Positions 54,678 through 64,000 of a stretch of DNA of 64,000 bases are shown here, piece by piece. The DNA is from Stakelama marina. Lineage in GTDB: Bacteria > Pseudomonadota > Alphaproteobacteria > Sphingomonadales > Sphingomonadaceae. The stretch is from positions 868,001 to 932,000 of the forward strand of contig NZ_JAGRQC010000001.1 in NCBI RefSeq assembly GCF_018122655.1, in the 5' to 3' direction. Both the position numbers and the translations under genes were made by a program. Position 1 is the stretch's first letter. Every line of letters begins with the position of its first letter. Below the pieces are notes generated by a model. The model worked only from the letters and a program-made list of their open reading frames with translations, was not told the origin of the DNA and did no database searches.

Positions 54678-55630
54678 TGACATCGATATCCACCGCTGAA
54701 CTCGACCCTGCGGAAACGCTCACCAGCCCCGCCGTAGCGCCGGAGTTCGAATTTGCCGATCTCGCCAGCCCGTTTCGCGGCTGGGTAAAGCTGATCGGCC
54801 CCGCCTGCGCCGTCGCCTTGCTGGCAGCAGCGTTCTGGATGGCCGGTCGCGGCGATCTGGACAGCACCTTCCGTCTGCTTCCCGCGCGTCCGCAGCTCTG
54901 GCTGATGCTCGCCGCCTATCTCGCCATTACACCGCTGTGCGATTTCGTCATTTTTCGTCGCCTCTGGAAAATTCCGGGCTCCGGCCTTGCGGCCCTGTTC
55001 CGCAAATCGGCGAGCAACGACGTATTGCTCGGCTATCTTGGCGAGGTGCAATTCTATGCCTGGGCACGGCGCCATGCCGACCTAGCCGGCTCTCCGTTCG
55101 GCGCAGTAAAGGACGTCGCGATCCTGTCGGCAATGGTCGGCAATGCTGTCACGCTGGCGCTGCTGTGCGTGGCGTGGCCATTTATCGGCCATGTCGTCAT
55201 CGGAAAGGCCGTCTCACCGATATTATGGTCGATCGCGGTGCTGCTCGGCTCGTCGATGGCGGTCGGACTGTTGCGCAATCGTATCCTCTCGCTCGGCGCG
55301 CGCGACTGCTGGTATGTTTCGGGTATCCATCTGCTGCGGACGTTGCTGGCGACAGCGATGGTCGCGCTGCTGTGGCACGAAATCCTGCCATCGGTCGCGG
55401 CGCAATGGTGGCTGCTGATGGCGGCGGGCCGGCAGTTGGTGACCCGACTGCCCTTCCTGCCCAACAAGGACGTCGCCTTTGCCGGACTCGCGGTGCTGAT
55501 AACCGGCAGCTCGACCGAGGCGACCTCGGCCGTGCTGCTGGTGGGGACGCTGATCTTTGCCGGACAAGTCATCGTCGGTAGCGTTCTTGCCCTCGCAGAG
55601 CTTGCCCGTTCGGCGCGCAAGGCCAGCTGA
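54677..55630 (+). CDS. polytopic membrane protein of the glycan operon
   Basis: A 317-residue integral membrane protein with about eight helices (GPACAVALLAAAFWMAG, LWLMLAAYLAITPLCDFVIF, ILSAMVGNAVTLALLCVAW, ILWSIAVLLGSSMAVGLL and others). It has the loop GRQLVTRLPFLPNKD, reminiscent of the lysylphosphatidylglycerol synthase/UPF0104 transmembrane family but not enough for firm assignment. The start overlaps the deacetylase stop (TGATGA), so the two are co-translated. In this neighbourhood a role in moving or modifying a lipid-linked saccharide is plausible but unproven. Confidence 0.7.
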   Translation: MTSISTAELDPAETLTSPAVAPEFEFADLASPFRGWVKLIGPACAVALLAAAFWMAGRGDLDSTFRLLPARPQLWLMLAAYLAITPLCDFVIFRRLWKIPGSGLAALFRKSASNDVLLGYLGEVQFYAWARRHADLAGSPFGAVKDVAILSAMVGNAVTLALLCVAWPFIGHVVIGKAVSPILWSIAVLLGSSMAVGLLRNRILSLGARDCWYVSGIHLLRTLLATAMVALLWHEILPSVAAQWWLLMAAGRQLVTRLPFLPNKDVAFAGLAVLITGSSTEATSAVLLVGTLIFAGQVIVGSVLALAELARSARKAS

Positions 55631-55640
55631 GGAGGAAGCG

Positions 55641-56813
55641 ATGCGGATCGTCGACGTAAACGCGTTCTACACACCCAGCGGGGGCGGTGTGCGGACCTAT
55701 GTCGAGCGCAAACTGGCGGCGCTGCCCGCGCTCGGGCACGAAATCGTCATCCTGGCGCCGGGCGAGCGCGAAGAAACGCAAGAGATCGCGCCCGGCGCGC
55801 ATATCGTGACGATCCCCAGCCCGCGCTTCCCGCTCGACCGGCGCTACGGCTATTTCGATGATGAAAAGGCGCTGCACCGGGCGCTCGACCGACTGAAGCC
55901 CGATTTCGTCGAAGCATCCTCGCCATGGGCCAGCGCCGCGATGGTCGCGCGCTGGAACGGCGCGGCGCCGCGGGCGCTGGTGATGCATGCCGACCCGCTA
56001 TCGGCCTATGCCTATCGGTGGTTCGGCCCCATCGCCCCGCGCGCCGTCATCGACCGCGGGTTTGACCGGTACTGGCGCCATTTGCGACGCCTCGACGCCG
56101 GTTTCGACCATGTCGTCGTCGCCAGCCGAGACCTTGCCAGGCGCATGGCCGAGGGCGGTCTGCGCAACCTTCGAACCGTCCCGATGGGTGTCGAACCCGG
56201 GGTTTTCGATCCCGCGCTGCGCGACGAGGCATTGCGCGCCAGCCTGCTCCGCGATTGCGAGCTCGGCGACAATGCGACCCTGCTGCTGACTATCGGCCGC
56301 TTTGCCCCTGAAAAGCGCATTCCGATGGTGATCGGCGCTGCGCTCGCCGCCGGTTGCCGCGCCCCGATCGGCTTGATCGCCGTTGGCGAAGGTCGCGACC
56401 AGGCGGCCGTGATGCGGGCAAGCGGGCACAGCCCCCATGTCCGCATTCTCGCACCGATCCGCTCGCGCGAACGAATGGCGCGGTTGATGGCCAGTGCCGA
56501 CGCGCTGGTGCATGGATGCGAGGCCGAAACATTCTGCATGGTCGCCGCAGAGGCGCGCGCCAGCGGCCTGCCGCTGATCGTTCCCGACCGCGGCGGCGCG
56601 AGCGATCATCATCGCCACGGGGCGGGCTTCCGCTATGCGGCGACCGACCGGGCCGATCTTGTCCGCACGCTCCACCAGCTGGTTGATGCCGACGGCGCCG
56701 CACTGCGCGCCCGGGCCGCCGAAGCAGCCCCTGCCGTCCGCACGATGGACCGTCACTTTACCGAACTCGCGGCCTTGTACGAGGCGTCGTCGGAGCTGCG
56801 CGATGCCGCCTGA
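55641..56813 (+). CDS. glycosyltransferase family 4-like protein
   Basis: A 390-residue GT-B fold glycosyltransferase. The N-terminal domain begins MRIVDVNAFYTPSGGGVRTY with the Gly-rich acceptor-binding loop. The C-terminal nucleotide-sugar domain has LLTIGRFAPEKRIPMVIGAA and the EX7E-type ALVHGCEAETFCMVAAEARA. Similarity to mannosyltransferases of the GT4 type is seen, but donor and acceptor cannot be read. The ATG at 55641 has GGAGGAAG upstream and is preferred to the longer frame. Ten bases separate it from the membrane protein gene; its end overlaps the next glycosyltransferase. Confidence 0.87.
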   Translation: MRIVDVNAFYTPSGGGVRTYVERKLAALPALGHEIVILAPGEREETQEIAPGAHIVTIPSPRFPLDRRYGYFDDEKALHRALDRLKPDFVEASSPWASAAMVARWNGAAPRALVMHADPLSAYAYRWFGPIAPRAVIDRGFDRYWRHLRRLDAGFDHVVVASRDLARRMAEGGLRNLRTVPMGVEPGVFDPALRDEALRASLLRDCELGDNATLLLTIGRFAPEKRIPMVIGAALAAGCRAPIGLIAVGEGRDQAAVMRASGHSPHVRILAPIRSRERMARLMASADALVHGCEAETFCMVAAEARASGLPLIVPDRGGASDHHRHGAGFRYAATDRADLVRTLHQLVDADGAALRARAAEAAPAVRTMDRHFTELAALYEASSELRDAA

Positions 56814-57972
56814 CGGAAGCGATTTCTTCAGGGATTCGGGCGATGGCCCGCCGCTACGCATTCTGACGCCGCTGCACAGTTTCGAACCCGGCGGGGTCGA
56901 ACGCATCGCGTTGCGGCTGCATCGGGCCTGGCGGGCGGCGGGTGTCGACAGCCATCTCGTCGTCGGCCGCACCGACGGAGCCATGCGGCGCGAGTTCGAC
57001 GGACTGCGGTATTTCACGCTCTCGCCGCGATGGCTCCCCACGGCGAGCTGGGAAACGCTTTGGATGATCGCCAGCCTGCCGCGCGCAATCAGGGCCGTCA
57101 GACCCGACATATTGTTCTGCGCCGGCAACACCTACGCCATCGTCATGGTCGCCATGCGCATCTTGCTGCGCCAAAACTGCCCGCCGATCATCTGTAAGAT
57201 CAGTAACGACCTGCATCGCCACGATCTTCCCCGCCCGGCCCGCCCCTTCTACCGCCTCTGGCTGCGGCTCCAGGCCCGCATGATCGACCGGTTCGTGGCA
57301 CTGGCTCCGGCGATGGAGCCCGAAATCGTCGCGTTGACCGGCGTTCCGGAAAGCCGCGTCGACACGATCGAGGACCCTGCCCTTACTATCGATCGGCTGT
57401 CCATCGCGCCTTCGTCCTCGCCTGGTCCCGGCACGCACTATCTGGCGGTCGGCCGGCTCGTTCCCCAGAAAAACTTCTCGCTTCTGCTCAAGGCATTTGC
57501 CCGCGCGCGCCAATCGGGCGACCGGTTGACGATCCTCGGCGACGGCGCGCAGCGCGCCAAGTTGGAAGCGCTCGCGGAAAGCTTCGGCATCGCCGAAAGC
57601 GTCACCTTTGCCGGACATGTTTCCGATCCTACCGACTATATGAAGCGCGCCGACATTTTCGTGCTGTCATCGGATTATGAAGGCGTCCCTGCGGTTCTGC
57701 TCGAAGCGCTCGCGGCCGGGCTGCCGACCGTCTCCACAGACTGTTGCGCCAGCATGCGCTCGCTGCTTGCCAATCCCGATCACGGGATCGTGACGCCACC
57801 GCGCGATGCCGAAGCACTCGCCGCCGCGATGGCCGCCGCCCGCAACATCCGTTTCGACCGCCCGGCAGCGCGGCGATTGCTGCGCCGCTTCACGATGGAA
57901 CAGGCTGCTCCCGCCTATCTGGCGAGCATGCGGCAAACCTCGCTGGCGGCAGCAAGGCGCCATGACGCTTGA
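56803..57972 (+). CDS. glycosyltransferase (GT-B, family 4-like)
   Basis: A 389-residue glycosyltransferase: N-terminal domain LRILTPLHSFEPGGVERIAL with the acceptor loop, C-terminal domain YLAVGRLVPQKNFSLLLKAF (about residues 214-233), and the donor-binding FVLSSDYEGVPAVLLEALA with the EX7E motif. It acts in the cytosol on a membrane or soluble acceptor; the sugar is unknown. The ATG at 56803 overlaps the stop of the previous gene by 11 nt, and its stop overlaps the permease start. Two consecutive glycosyltransferases suggest at least a disaccharide is added. Confidence 0.87.
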   Translation: MPPDGSDFFRDSGDGPPLRILTPLHSFEPGGVERIALRLHRAWRAAGVDSHLVVGRTDGAMRREFDGLRYFTLSPRWLPTASWETLWMIASLPRAIRAVRPDILFCAGNTYAIVMVAMRILLRQNCPPIICKISNDLHRHDLPRPARPFYRLWLRLQARMIDRFVALAPAMEPEIVALTGVPESRVDTIEDPALTIDRLSIAPSSSPGPGTHYLAVGRLVPQKNFSLLLKAFARARQSGDRLTILGDGAQRAKLEALAESFGIAESVTFAGHVSDPTDYMKRADIFVLSSDYEGVPAVLLEALAAGLPTVSTDCCASMRSLLANPDHGIVTPPRDAEALAAAMAAARNIRFDRPAARRLLRRFTMEQAAPAYLASMRQTSLAAARRHDA

Positions 57973-59119
57973 CCGACTAGTCGGACGGCAGATTTTAAGG
58001 CGGTTCACCGCAACCTTCATCGTTGTCGTCGCGCTGCTCCTGGTCGAGCATCTGCCATCGCTTCTTCATCTGTCGGAAGCCGTCAACGACCGTGCGCGAT
58101 TCGTCACCGAAAGCCTGGTCGCGCTTGTTCCCGAATATGCCGGGCTTGCGCTGACGTTGGGTCTGTTCGTGGGTACGGCGTTTACGATCCGTGCGCTCGG
58201 CCAACGGTCGGAACTCGACATATTCGCGGCGATCGGCGTGTCCGACCTGCGCTTGCTGCGGACTCCGCTGCTGATCGGACTCATCACGGCTATCGCATCG
58301 CTGGCGATCCAGTTCCAGCTTCAGCCCGCCGGCGAACACTGGCTGCTTCAAACCGGAAAGCGGCTGGCCGAGGGGGAATATGGCTTGGGGCTGAAACCCC
58401 ATGAAATGCACCATCCCGCACCCGGAATCTCGCTGACCTATGACCGGACAAGTCCCGATCAGCATGCGATCGAAGGCATCTTCGTCCGTCGAAAGGGCGT
58501 GATCTTCTCGGCAAAGCGAGGCTCGATGTCGCTGGGAGCAGGCGGTGCGTGGGATCTCGATCTGAGCGACGGCGTGATGCTCGACGGGACGAACCGCGGC
58601 TTGCGCTTCGATCATCTGTCGCTCAGCTTTCCATCCGGCCAGCGGCCGGCAGAAACGGTGTCGAAAGACGATCGCTGGGCGACCATGAACCTCCAGGACC
58701 TCGCCAGCAGGGCGTTCGGCAGCGCATCGCCAAGCGAGCGAAACCGCGCGCTTGGCGAGATCGGAGCACGCGCCACTATGGCATGGTTCATCCTTCTGCT
58801 GCCGCTACTCTCCTATATCCTCGGCGTACCGGCGAAGCGAAGCGGCGGGATCGTGGGAATAGCTATTGGACTGGTGCTCATCGTCCTCGCGATACGCGGC
58901 AGCGATTTCGTGCGCCACGCCGGAGGATTTGCCGCGCCCGGCGTGTACGCCCTTGCATGGGGTATCCTGGCGCTCCTCCTCCTTCATCTTCACCGCAGGC
59001 TGGGACCGGGATTTATCGAACGCGCGTCGGAACGCTCGGTCCGCTTCGCACGTCCCTTGCTCGTGCGAATGTCGCGCCTTCTTCGCTCCGGCTACGCGAA
59101 GCCAAACCTGCGGGCGTAG
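57962..59119 (+). CDS. LptF/LptG family permease
   Basis: A 385-residue inner-membrane protein of the LptF/LptG (YjgP/YjgQ) family. Three helices near the N-terminus (for example LVGRQILRRFTATFIVVVA) are followed by a periplasmic beta-jellyroll-like domain (about residues 135-245) and three C-terminal helices (MAWFILLLPLLSYILGVPAK, IVGIAIGLVLIVLAIRG and the final one). LptF and LptG together with LptB extract lipopolysaccharide. They normally occur as a gene pair, whereas here a single copy ends an operon of a deacetylase and two glycosyltransferases. It may export a glycolipid, perhaps a glycosphingolipid-type product in this LPS-poor group, but that is inference. Confidence 0.8.
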   Translation: MTLDRLVGRQILRRFTATFIVVVALLLVEHLPSLLHLSEAVNDRARFVTESLVALVPEYAGLALTLGLFVGTAFTIRALGQRSELDIFAAIGVSDLRLLRTPLLIGLITAIASLAIQFQLQPAGEHWLLQTGKRLAEGEYGLGLKPHEMHHPAPGISLTYDRTSPDQHAIEGIFVRRKGVIFSAKRGSMSLGAGGAWDLDLSDGVMLDGTNRGLRFDHLSLSFPSGQRPAETVSKDDRWATMNLQDLASRAFGSASPSERNRALGEIGARATMAWFILLLPLLSYILGVPAKRSGGIVGIAIGLVLIVLAIRGSDFVRHAGGFAAPGVYALAWGILALLLLHLHRRLGPGFIERASERSVRFARPLLVRMSRLLRSGYAKPNLRA

Positions 59120-59225
59120 CCCCCAAGCACGTCCGCGCAGGTTACAATTTCCCAACCTTCAGGTGTAACCGGAACGGCAGCAACAGGTGCGCTTTGGTTC
59201 TTTGCAACAGCCAAAGGAACCCGCA

Positions 59226-59945
59226 ATGAAGTCGCCAGCATTCGCTTCCGCCGCCCTCGCCCTCGGGCTCGCCGCGTGTAGTTCGGGAAGCCCGAACAAC
59301 CCGACCGCGAACACCCTCAGCGTGCCGAGCAACGTCGGCTCGACGATCCCTAGCGCCCCGCAACAGGATGCGGATGCGAGACGATCTTCGCTGATGGCGG
59401 CGGCCGAACCGTTCGAAGCGCTCACCGAGCAGGCCGAAACGGCCTCGCCGCAAAAGCTCGTCGAGTTGATCGCAAAGGCGAAAGCAAGCGCCAATGGTGC
59501 CTCGTCTCTACTCCCGGCGGACGCGTCGAAGCAGCTTTCGCAGCGGGTATCGAACATGGAAACCGCGCAATCCAATGGCCAGCCGGTCGATGTCGCGCTC
59601 CAGTCGGTCGAGGCCTATCGGCTGCTGGTCTCGAACGCGGGCAACACCGGCCCGGTCCCGACCGCGGTCAGCCTGCTCGACTATTCGGGTTTTCGCTATC
59701 AGGCCGATCTGAAAGCCCAGCCGGCCCGCTGGAACGATGCGGGCAAGGCGGCGGCCTTTGCGCAGAACCAGTGGGATACGCTCGGCTCACAGGTACAGGA
59801 CGCCAAATTGCGAGACCAGATGGCGAACAAGATCTCGGACATGCGAAAGGCGGTTGCGAACCGCGACATGAAACTTGCCATGTCGGCATCGACGAAGGAA
59901 CTCGATCTCGTCGATGCGCTGGAGAAATATTTCAACGGCAAGTGA
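59226..59945 (+). CDS. hypothetical lipoprotein
   Basis: A 239-residue predicted lipoprotein: signal MKSPAFASAALALGLAAC with lipobox LAAC (Cys about residue 18), a Ser/Pro/Asn-rich linker, then a mostly helical soluble domain (about residues 60-239) with segments such as AAEPFEALTEQAETASPQKL and NKISDMRKAVANRDMKLAM. No named domain is recognised. It is convergent with mutL and lies 106 bp after the permease, with no shared terminator seen. The ATG at 59226 is chosen because it opens the lipoprotein signal. Confidence 0.75.
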   Translation: MKSPAFASAALALGLAACSSGSPNNPTANTLSVPSNVGSTIPSAPQQDADARRSSLMAAAEPFEALTEQAETASPQKLVELIAKAKASANGASSLLPADASKQLSQRVSNMETAQSNGQPVDVALQSVEAYRLLVSNAGNTGPVPTAVSLLDYSGFRYQADLKAQPARWNDAGKAAAFAQNQWDTLGSQVQDAKLRDQMANKISDMRKAVANRDMKLAMSASTKELDLVDALEKYFNGK

Positions 59946-59982
59946 CCGCGAAGCGGTACGGAAATGGTGGCGCGGCTCGCCG

Positions 59983-61764
59983 CTATTTCCGGCCGAACAG
60001 CTTTTCGACATCGGCCATGCCCAGCTTCACCCAGGTCGGTCGGCCATGGTTGCACTGGCCCGAATGCGGCGTGACCTCCATTTCCCGGAGCAACGCATTC
60101 ATTTCGGCGACCGAAAGCACGCGCCCCGCACGAACCGAGCCATGACAGGCCATGGTCGCCGCGACATGGTCGATCCGCTCCTTCAGGCTGAGCGCCGAAT
60201 CATAGGCCGCCAGTTCGTCGGCGAGATCGGTGACAAGCCCGATGACATCGCCCTGGCCGAGCATCGCGGGCACCGAGCGAACAAGCATCGCCTTGGCACC
60301 GAACCGTTCGAGGTCGAGGCCGAATTCGGACAGTTCCTCGATCCGAGCTTCCAGCCGGTCGCAGGCACTTTCGTCCAGTTCCACGACCTCGGGCAGCAGC
60401 AGCGCCTGCGACTTCACCCCGCCTTCCGCGAGCGACTTGCGCATCCTCTCGAGTACCAGGCGTTCGTGCGCCGCATGCTGATCGACGAGCACCAGCCCGT
60501 CCTCCGCTTCCGCGACGATATAGGTCTTCGCCACCTGCCCGCGCGCCGCGCCCAGCGGATAGGTGGTGGCGACGGGCGCGTCCGTGGTTGCCGGTTCGGC
60601 CCGCGCCTGGGGCGGAGCGGTCATGAAGCCGGGATGTTCGTCCTGCACCAACGCGGCCGACGGAGGTGCGGGCCGGTCGATCAGGCCCAGGCCGCCGCCG
60701 GTCGGGCGCGACTGGCGAAGGCCCACCGGCTCCTGCCGCCATGCGCCAAGCGACGCTTCGCTCGGCCGCTGCACGCTGCGAAACCCTTCGGCGTCGAGCG
60801 CGCGGCGCAACCCGCTGACGATCAGCCCGCGCGCAAGGCCGGGATCGCGAAAGCGCACTTCGGTCTTTGCCGGATGCACGTTCACATCGACCGCATCTGT
60901 CGGCACGTCGAGGAACAGCGCGACGACGGCGTGACGATCGCGCGCCAGCATCTCGGCATAGGCTCCGCGCACCGCTCCGGTCAGCACCCGGTCCTTCACC
61001 GGCCGACCGTTGACGAACAGATACTGGTGATCGGCAACGCCGCGGTTGAACGTCGGCAGGCTGGCGACACCGCCCAGCCGCAGCCCTTCGCGCTCGAAAT
61101 CGATCGCGACGCTGTTTTCGGCAAGCGCGCGGTCGGTAAGCGCGGCGACACGCGCAGGCCGCGATTCGTCCTGTTGGACGTTCAGCACGCGGCGCCCATC
61201 ATGTTCGAGCGAGAAGGCTATGTCGGGCCGCGCCATCGCCAGACGACGCATCACATCCATGCACGCGGCATATTCGCTACGCGGAGTCCGCAGGAATTTC
61301 CGCCGGGCGGGAACGCGCGCAAAAAGCGATTCGACGCGAACCCTGGTACCGGGCGGAAGTGCCGCCGGTCCTTCCGCCTCGACAGCGCCGTTATCGACGA
61401 TTCGCTGCCATCCTTCCTTCCCGCGTATCCGGCTTTCCAGGGTGAGCCGCGCGACACTCGCGATAGACGGCAGCGCTTCACCGCGAAAACCCAACGTCTC
61501 GACCGCCTCGATGGCATCGCCCGGCAGTTTAGACGTCGCATGGCGCTCGAGCGCAAGCGTCATATCCTCGGGTGACATGCCGCACCCATCGTCGATGACC
61601 TCGATCAGATCGGTGCCGCCAGCCGCGATCCGCACGGCGATCCGGCTCGCGCCGGCATCTATCGCATTCTCAACGAGTTCTTTCAGCGCGCTTGCCGGGC
61701 GCTCGACCACCTCGCCGGCGGCGATGCGGTTGACAAGATGTTCAGGTAGACGGCGTATTGACAT
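59983..61764 (-). CDS. mutL: DNA mismatch repair protein MutL
   Basis: GHKL ATPase that couples MutS recognition to strand incision. The 593-residue protein begins MSIRRLPEHLVNRIAAGEVV, with ELVENAIDAGASRIAV, VIDDGCGMSPEDM and TLGFRGEALPSIASVARLTL as the ATP-binding motifs. A Pro/Ala-rich linker follows (about residues 330-410), then the C-terminal dimerisation domain. That domain carries LVDQHAAHERLVLERM, matching the DQHA(X)2E(X)4E metal site of endonuclease-type MutL, consistent with the absence of MutH in alphaproteobacteria. The ATG at 61764 is chosen because the upstream in-frame extension is not family-like. Confidence 0.96.
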   Translation of the reverse strand: MSIRRLPEHLVNRIAAGEVVERPASALKELVENAIDAGASRIAVRIAAGGTDLIEVIDDGCGMSPEDMTLALERHATSKLPGDAIEAVETLGFRGEALPSIASVARLTLESRIRGKEGWQRIVDNGAVEAEGPAALPPGTRVRVESLFARVPARRKFLRTPRSEYAACMDVMRRLAMARPDIAFSLEHDGRRVLNVQQDESRPARVAALTDRALAENSVAIDFEREGLRLGGVASLPTFNRGVADHQYLFVNGRPVKDRVLTGAVRGAYAEMLARDRHAVVALFLDVPTDAVDVNVHPAKTEVRFRDPGLARGLIVSGLRRALDAEGFRSVQRPSEASLGAWRQEPVGLRQSRPTGGGLGLIDRPAPPSAALVQDEHPGFMTAPPQARAEPATTDAPVATTYPLGAARGQVAKTYIVAEAEDGLVLVDQHAAHERLVLERMRKSLAEGGVKSQALLLPEVVELDESACDRLEARIEELSEFGLDLERFGAKAMLVRSVPAMLGQGDVIGLVTDLADELAAYDSALSLKERIDHVAATMACHGSVRAGRVLSVAEMNALLREMEVTPHSGQCNHGRPTWVKLGMADVEKLFGRK

Positions 61765-61834
61765 GGACGCCGCTGTAGCCCAAGCGGCGCCATCCCGCGA
61801 CCCGTATCCGCCAGTTTTGCCAGGCCGGATCTGA

Positions 61835-62956
<1,122 letters not shown>

Positions 62957-62971
62957 TTCAACGGGGGACGC

Positions 62972-63865
62972 ATGGCGCCGCCACGTAACCGGCGTCCGGG
63001 ATTTTCGCGTCGGGCGCAATATGGCTTGTTTCTGAGCTACGTCGTGGCAATCGGCGGCGCGTTGATCGCGGTCGTCCTGATTGCGCTGTCGCAGCTCAAC
63101 GCGCCCGCCTATTCCGCGCTACGCGGCGCGGTGCGCGAGGTTACGGCACCGATTTCCGCCTCACTAGGCGGAGTCCGTCGCGGCATAACCGGCGTGCCAT
63201 CGGGGATCGGCCAGTATTTCGGCGTCGTGTCGGAAAATCAGCGGCTCAAGAAACAGCTCAGGCAGAGCGGCGACCTCGTCCAGCGCGCCCGGACGCTTGG
63301 TCGCGAGAATGCGCGACTGCGCCGCCTGCTCCAGCTTCGCGATCGCGATCCGAAAACGGTCGCCGCCGCGCGGCTCGTCAGTTCGTCACCGGGCAGCACG
63401 CGTCGCTATGCCGTGCTCTATGCCGGATCGCGCCAGGGCGTTCGCAAGGGTCAGCCGGTGCGCGGTCCGGAAGGACTGATCGGCCGCGTTCTTGAAACGA
63501 GCCCGAACACGGCGCGCGTGCTGCTGATCCTCGATCCGGAGAGCATCGTGCCGGTACAGCGGACTCGCGACGGGCTGCCTGCCATCGCGGTCGGGCGCGG
63601 AGACGGCCTGCTCGACATCCGTTCCGCCGACATGGCCAATGCGCCGTTCCTCGCCGGTGACGCGTTCGTGACATCGGGAACCGGGGGCATCTACCCACCC
63701 AATATCCCGGTCGGACGCGTCACGCGCAATTCCCGCGACAGCGCGATAGCACGGCCGTTCGCGGGGCCGGATTCGGTCGACTTCGCGCTCGTACAGCAAA
63801 TCTTCATGCCCGAGGCGCCACCCGAGCCGGAACCGACCGGCGAAGCCTCAGACCAGCCGTCGTGA
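62972..63865 (+). CDS. mreC: rod shape-determining protein MreC
   Basis: Bitopic protein that links MreB filaments to the periplasmic cell-wall synthesis enzymes. The 297 residues have a short Arg-rich cytosolic tail, one transmembrane helix (about residues 20-45), a coiled coil (about 80-125), and the beta-strand-rich periplasmic domain seen in RRYAVLYAGSRQGVRKGQPV and GPEGLIGRVLETSPNTARVL. The tail is Pro/Glu-rich. The stop overlaps the mreD start (GTGA), so translation continues into mreD. Confidence 0.95.
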   Translation: MAPPRNRRPGFSRRAQYGLFLSYVVAIGGALIAVVLIALSQLNAPAYSALRGAVREVTAPISASLGGVRRGITGVPSGIGQYFGVVSENQRLKKQLRQSGDLVQRARTLGRENARLRRLLQLRDRDPKTVAAARLVSSSPGSTRRYAVLYAGSRQGVRKGQPVRGPEGLIGRVLETSPNTARVLLILDPESIVPVQRTRDGLPAIAVGRGDGLLDIRSADMANAPFLAGDAFVTSGTGGIYPPNIPVGRVTRNSRDSAIARPFAGPDSVDFALVQQIFMPEAPPEPEPTGEASDQPS

Positions 63866-64000
63866 AACCGTCAAGCCGCCTCCCCCTCGGCTCTTCGCAG
63901 CCATCATCGGGGCCTCATCGCTGGCGCGCCTATATCTCGGTGATCGTCGCGTCGCTGCTGAACACCCTGCCCTTCGTCGCCACAATCCCCATCCTGCCTC
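63862..64000 (+). CDS. mreD: rod shape-determining protein MreD (5' part only)
   Basis: A GTG at 63862 overlapping the mreC stop opens a frame that stays open to the window edge (about 46 codons). The predicted start MKPSSRLPLGSS is followed by YISVIVASLLNTLPFVATIPIL, the first membrane helices expected of MreD. The rest lies outside the window. The assignment rests mainly on position after mreB-mreC and on hydrophobicity. Confidence 0.8.
   Translation, partial: MKPSSRLPLGSSQPSSGPHRWRAYISVIVASLLNTLPFVATIPILP

Overview
The window is GC-rich chromosomal DNA from an alphaproteobacterium, most likely a member of the Sphingomonadales (Sphingomonas-like). The main reasons are the gene order trxA-addA-addB-murU-amgK-tsaE-divL-like, AddAB in place of RecBCD, a class II DAHP synthase, a CC0125/CC1285-type lipoprotein, an SdhE-Mfd pair, and two large TonB-dependent receptors. 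Genus is inferred from gene content and style, not from a marker search. Most of the window is ordinary core genome; no rRNA operon, complete IS element, prophage or CRISPR array was seen.

Layout. 1-3.6 kb: the 5' part of an FMN-binding glutamate synthase-family gene, a YidH-like membrane protein, a FAD oxidoreductase and small hypotheticals. 3.7-9.3 kb: cysS, a LuxR-type regulator, a D-2-hydroxyacid dehydrogenase, and a class II DAHP synthase whose reading frame begins with a helix-turn-helix-like domain behind GGGTAA/TTACCC boxes. 9.35-10.8 kb: a decayed MFS gene and an orphan HTH-like gene. 10.9-15.3 kb: a complete EmrA/EmrB/NodT-type tripartite efflux operon, followed by tRNA-Glu. 15.6-24.1 kb: sdhE, mfd, a SnoaL-like protein coupled to an EAL phosphodiesterase, moaA-nadK and two tRNA-Asn genes. 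24.2-31.3 kb: a DUF6629-like membrane protein lacking a normal start codon, a lipoprotein, secA with a small secreted ORF upstream, a TonB-domain protein, argJ and trxA.

31.3-42.2 kb (minus strand) is a tightly overlapping cluster: a DivL-like pseudo-kinase with tyrosine at the phosphoacceptor site, tsaE, the AmgK/MurU peptidoglycan-recycling pair, and addB-addA. ahcY, which in relatives I recall adjoins the divL end of this cluster, lies about 6 kb away at 48.2-49.7 kb. Between them, on the opposite strand and visibly more AT-rich, sit a TonB-dependent receptor, a sulfotransferase and a TPR-sulfotransferase. This looks like an inserted surface-uptake/sulfation module and is my first candidate for an under-described system.

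49.8-53.7 kb: a FecI-FecR-TonB receptor surface-signalling set. 53.8-59.1 kb: an overlapping operon of a polysaccharide deacetylase, a polytopic membrane protein, two GT-B glycosyltransferases and a single LptF/LptG-type permease. It reads as a glycan or glycolipid assembly and export system and is the second candidate. 59.2-64 kb: a lipoprotein, mutL, and mreB-mreC-mreD, with mreD cut by the window edge.
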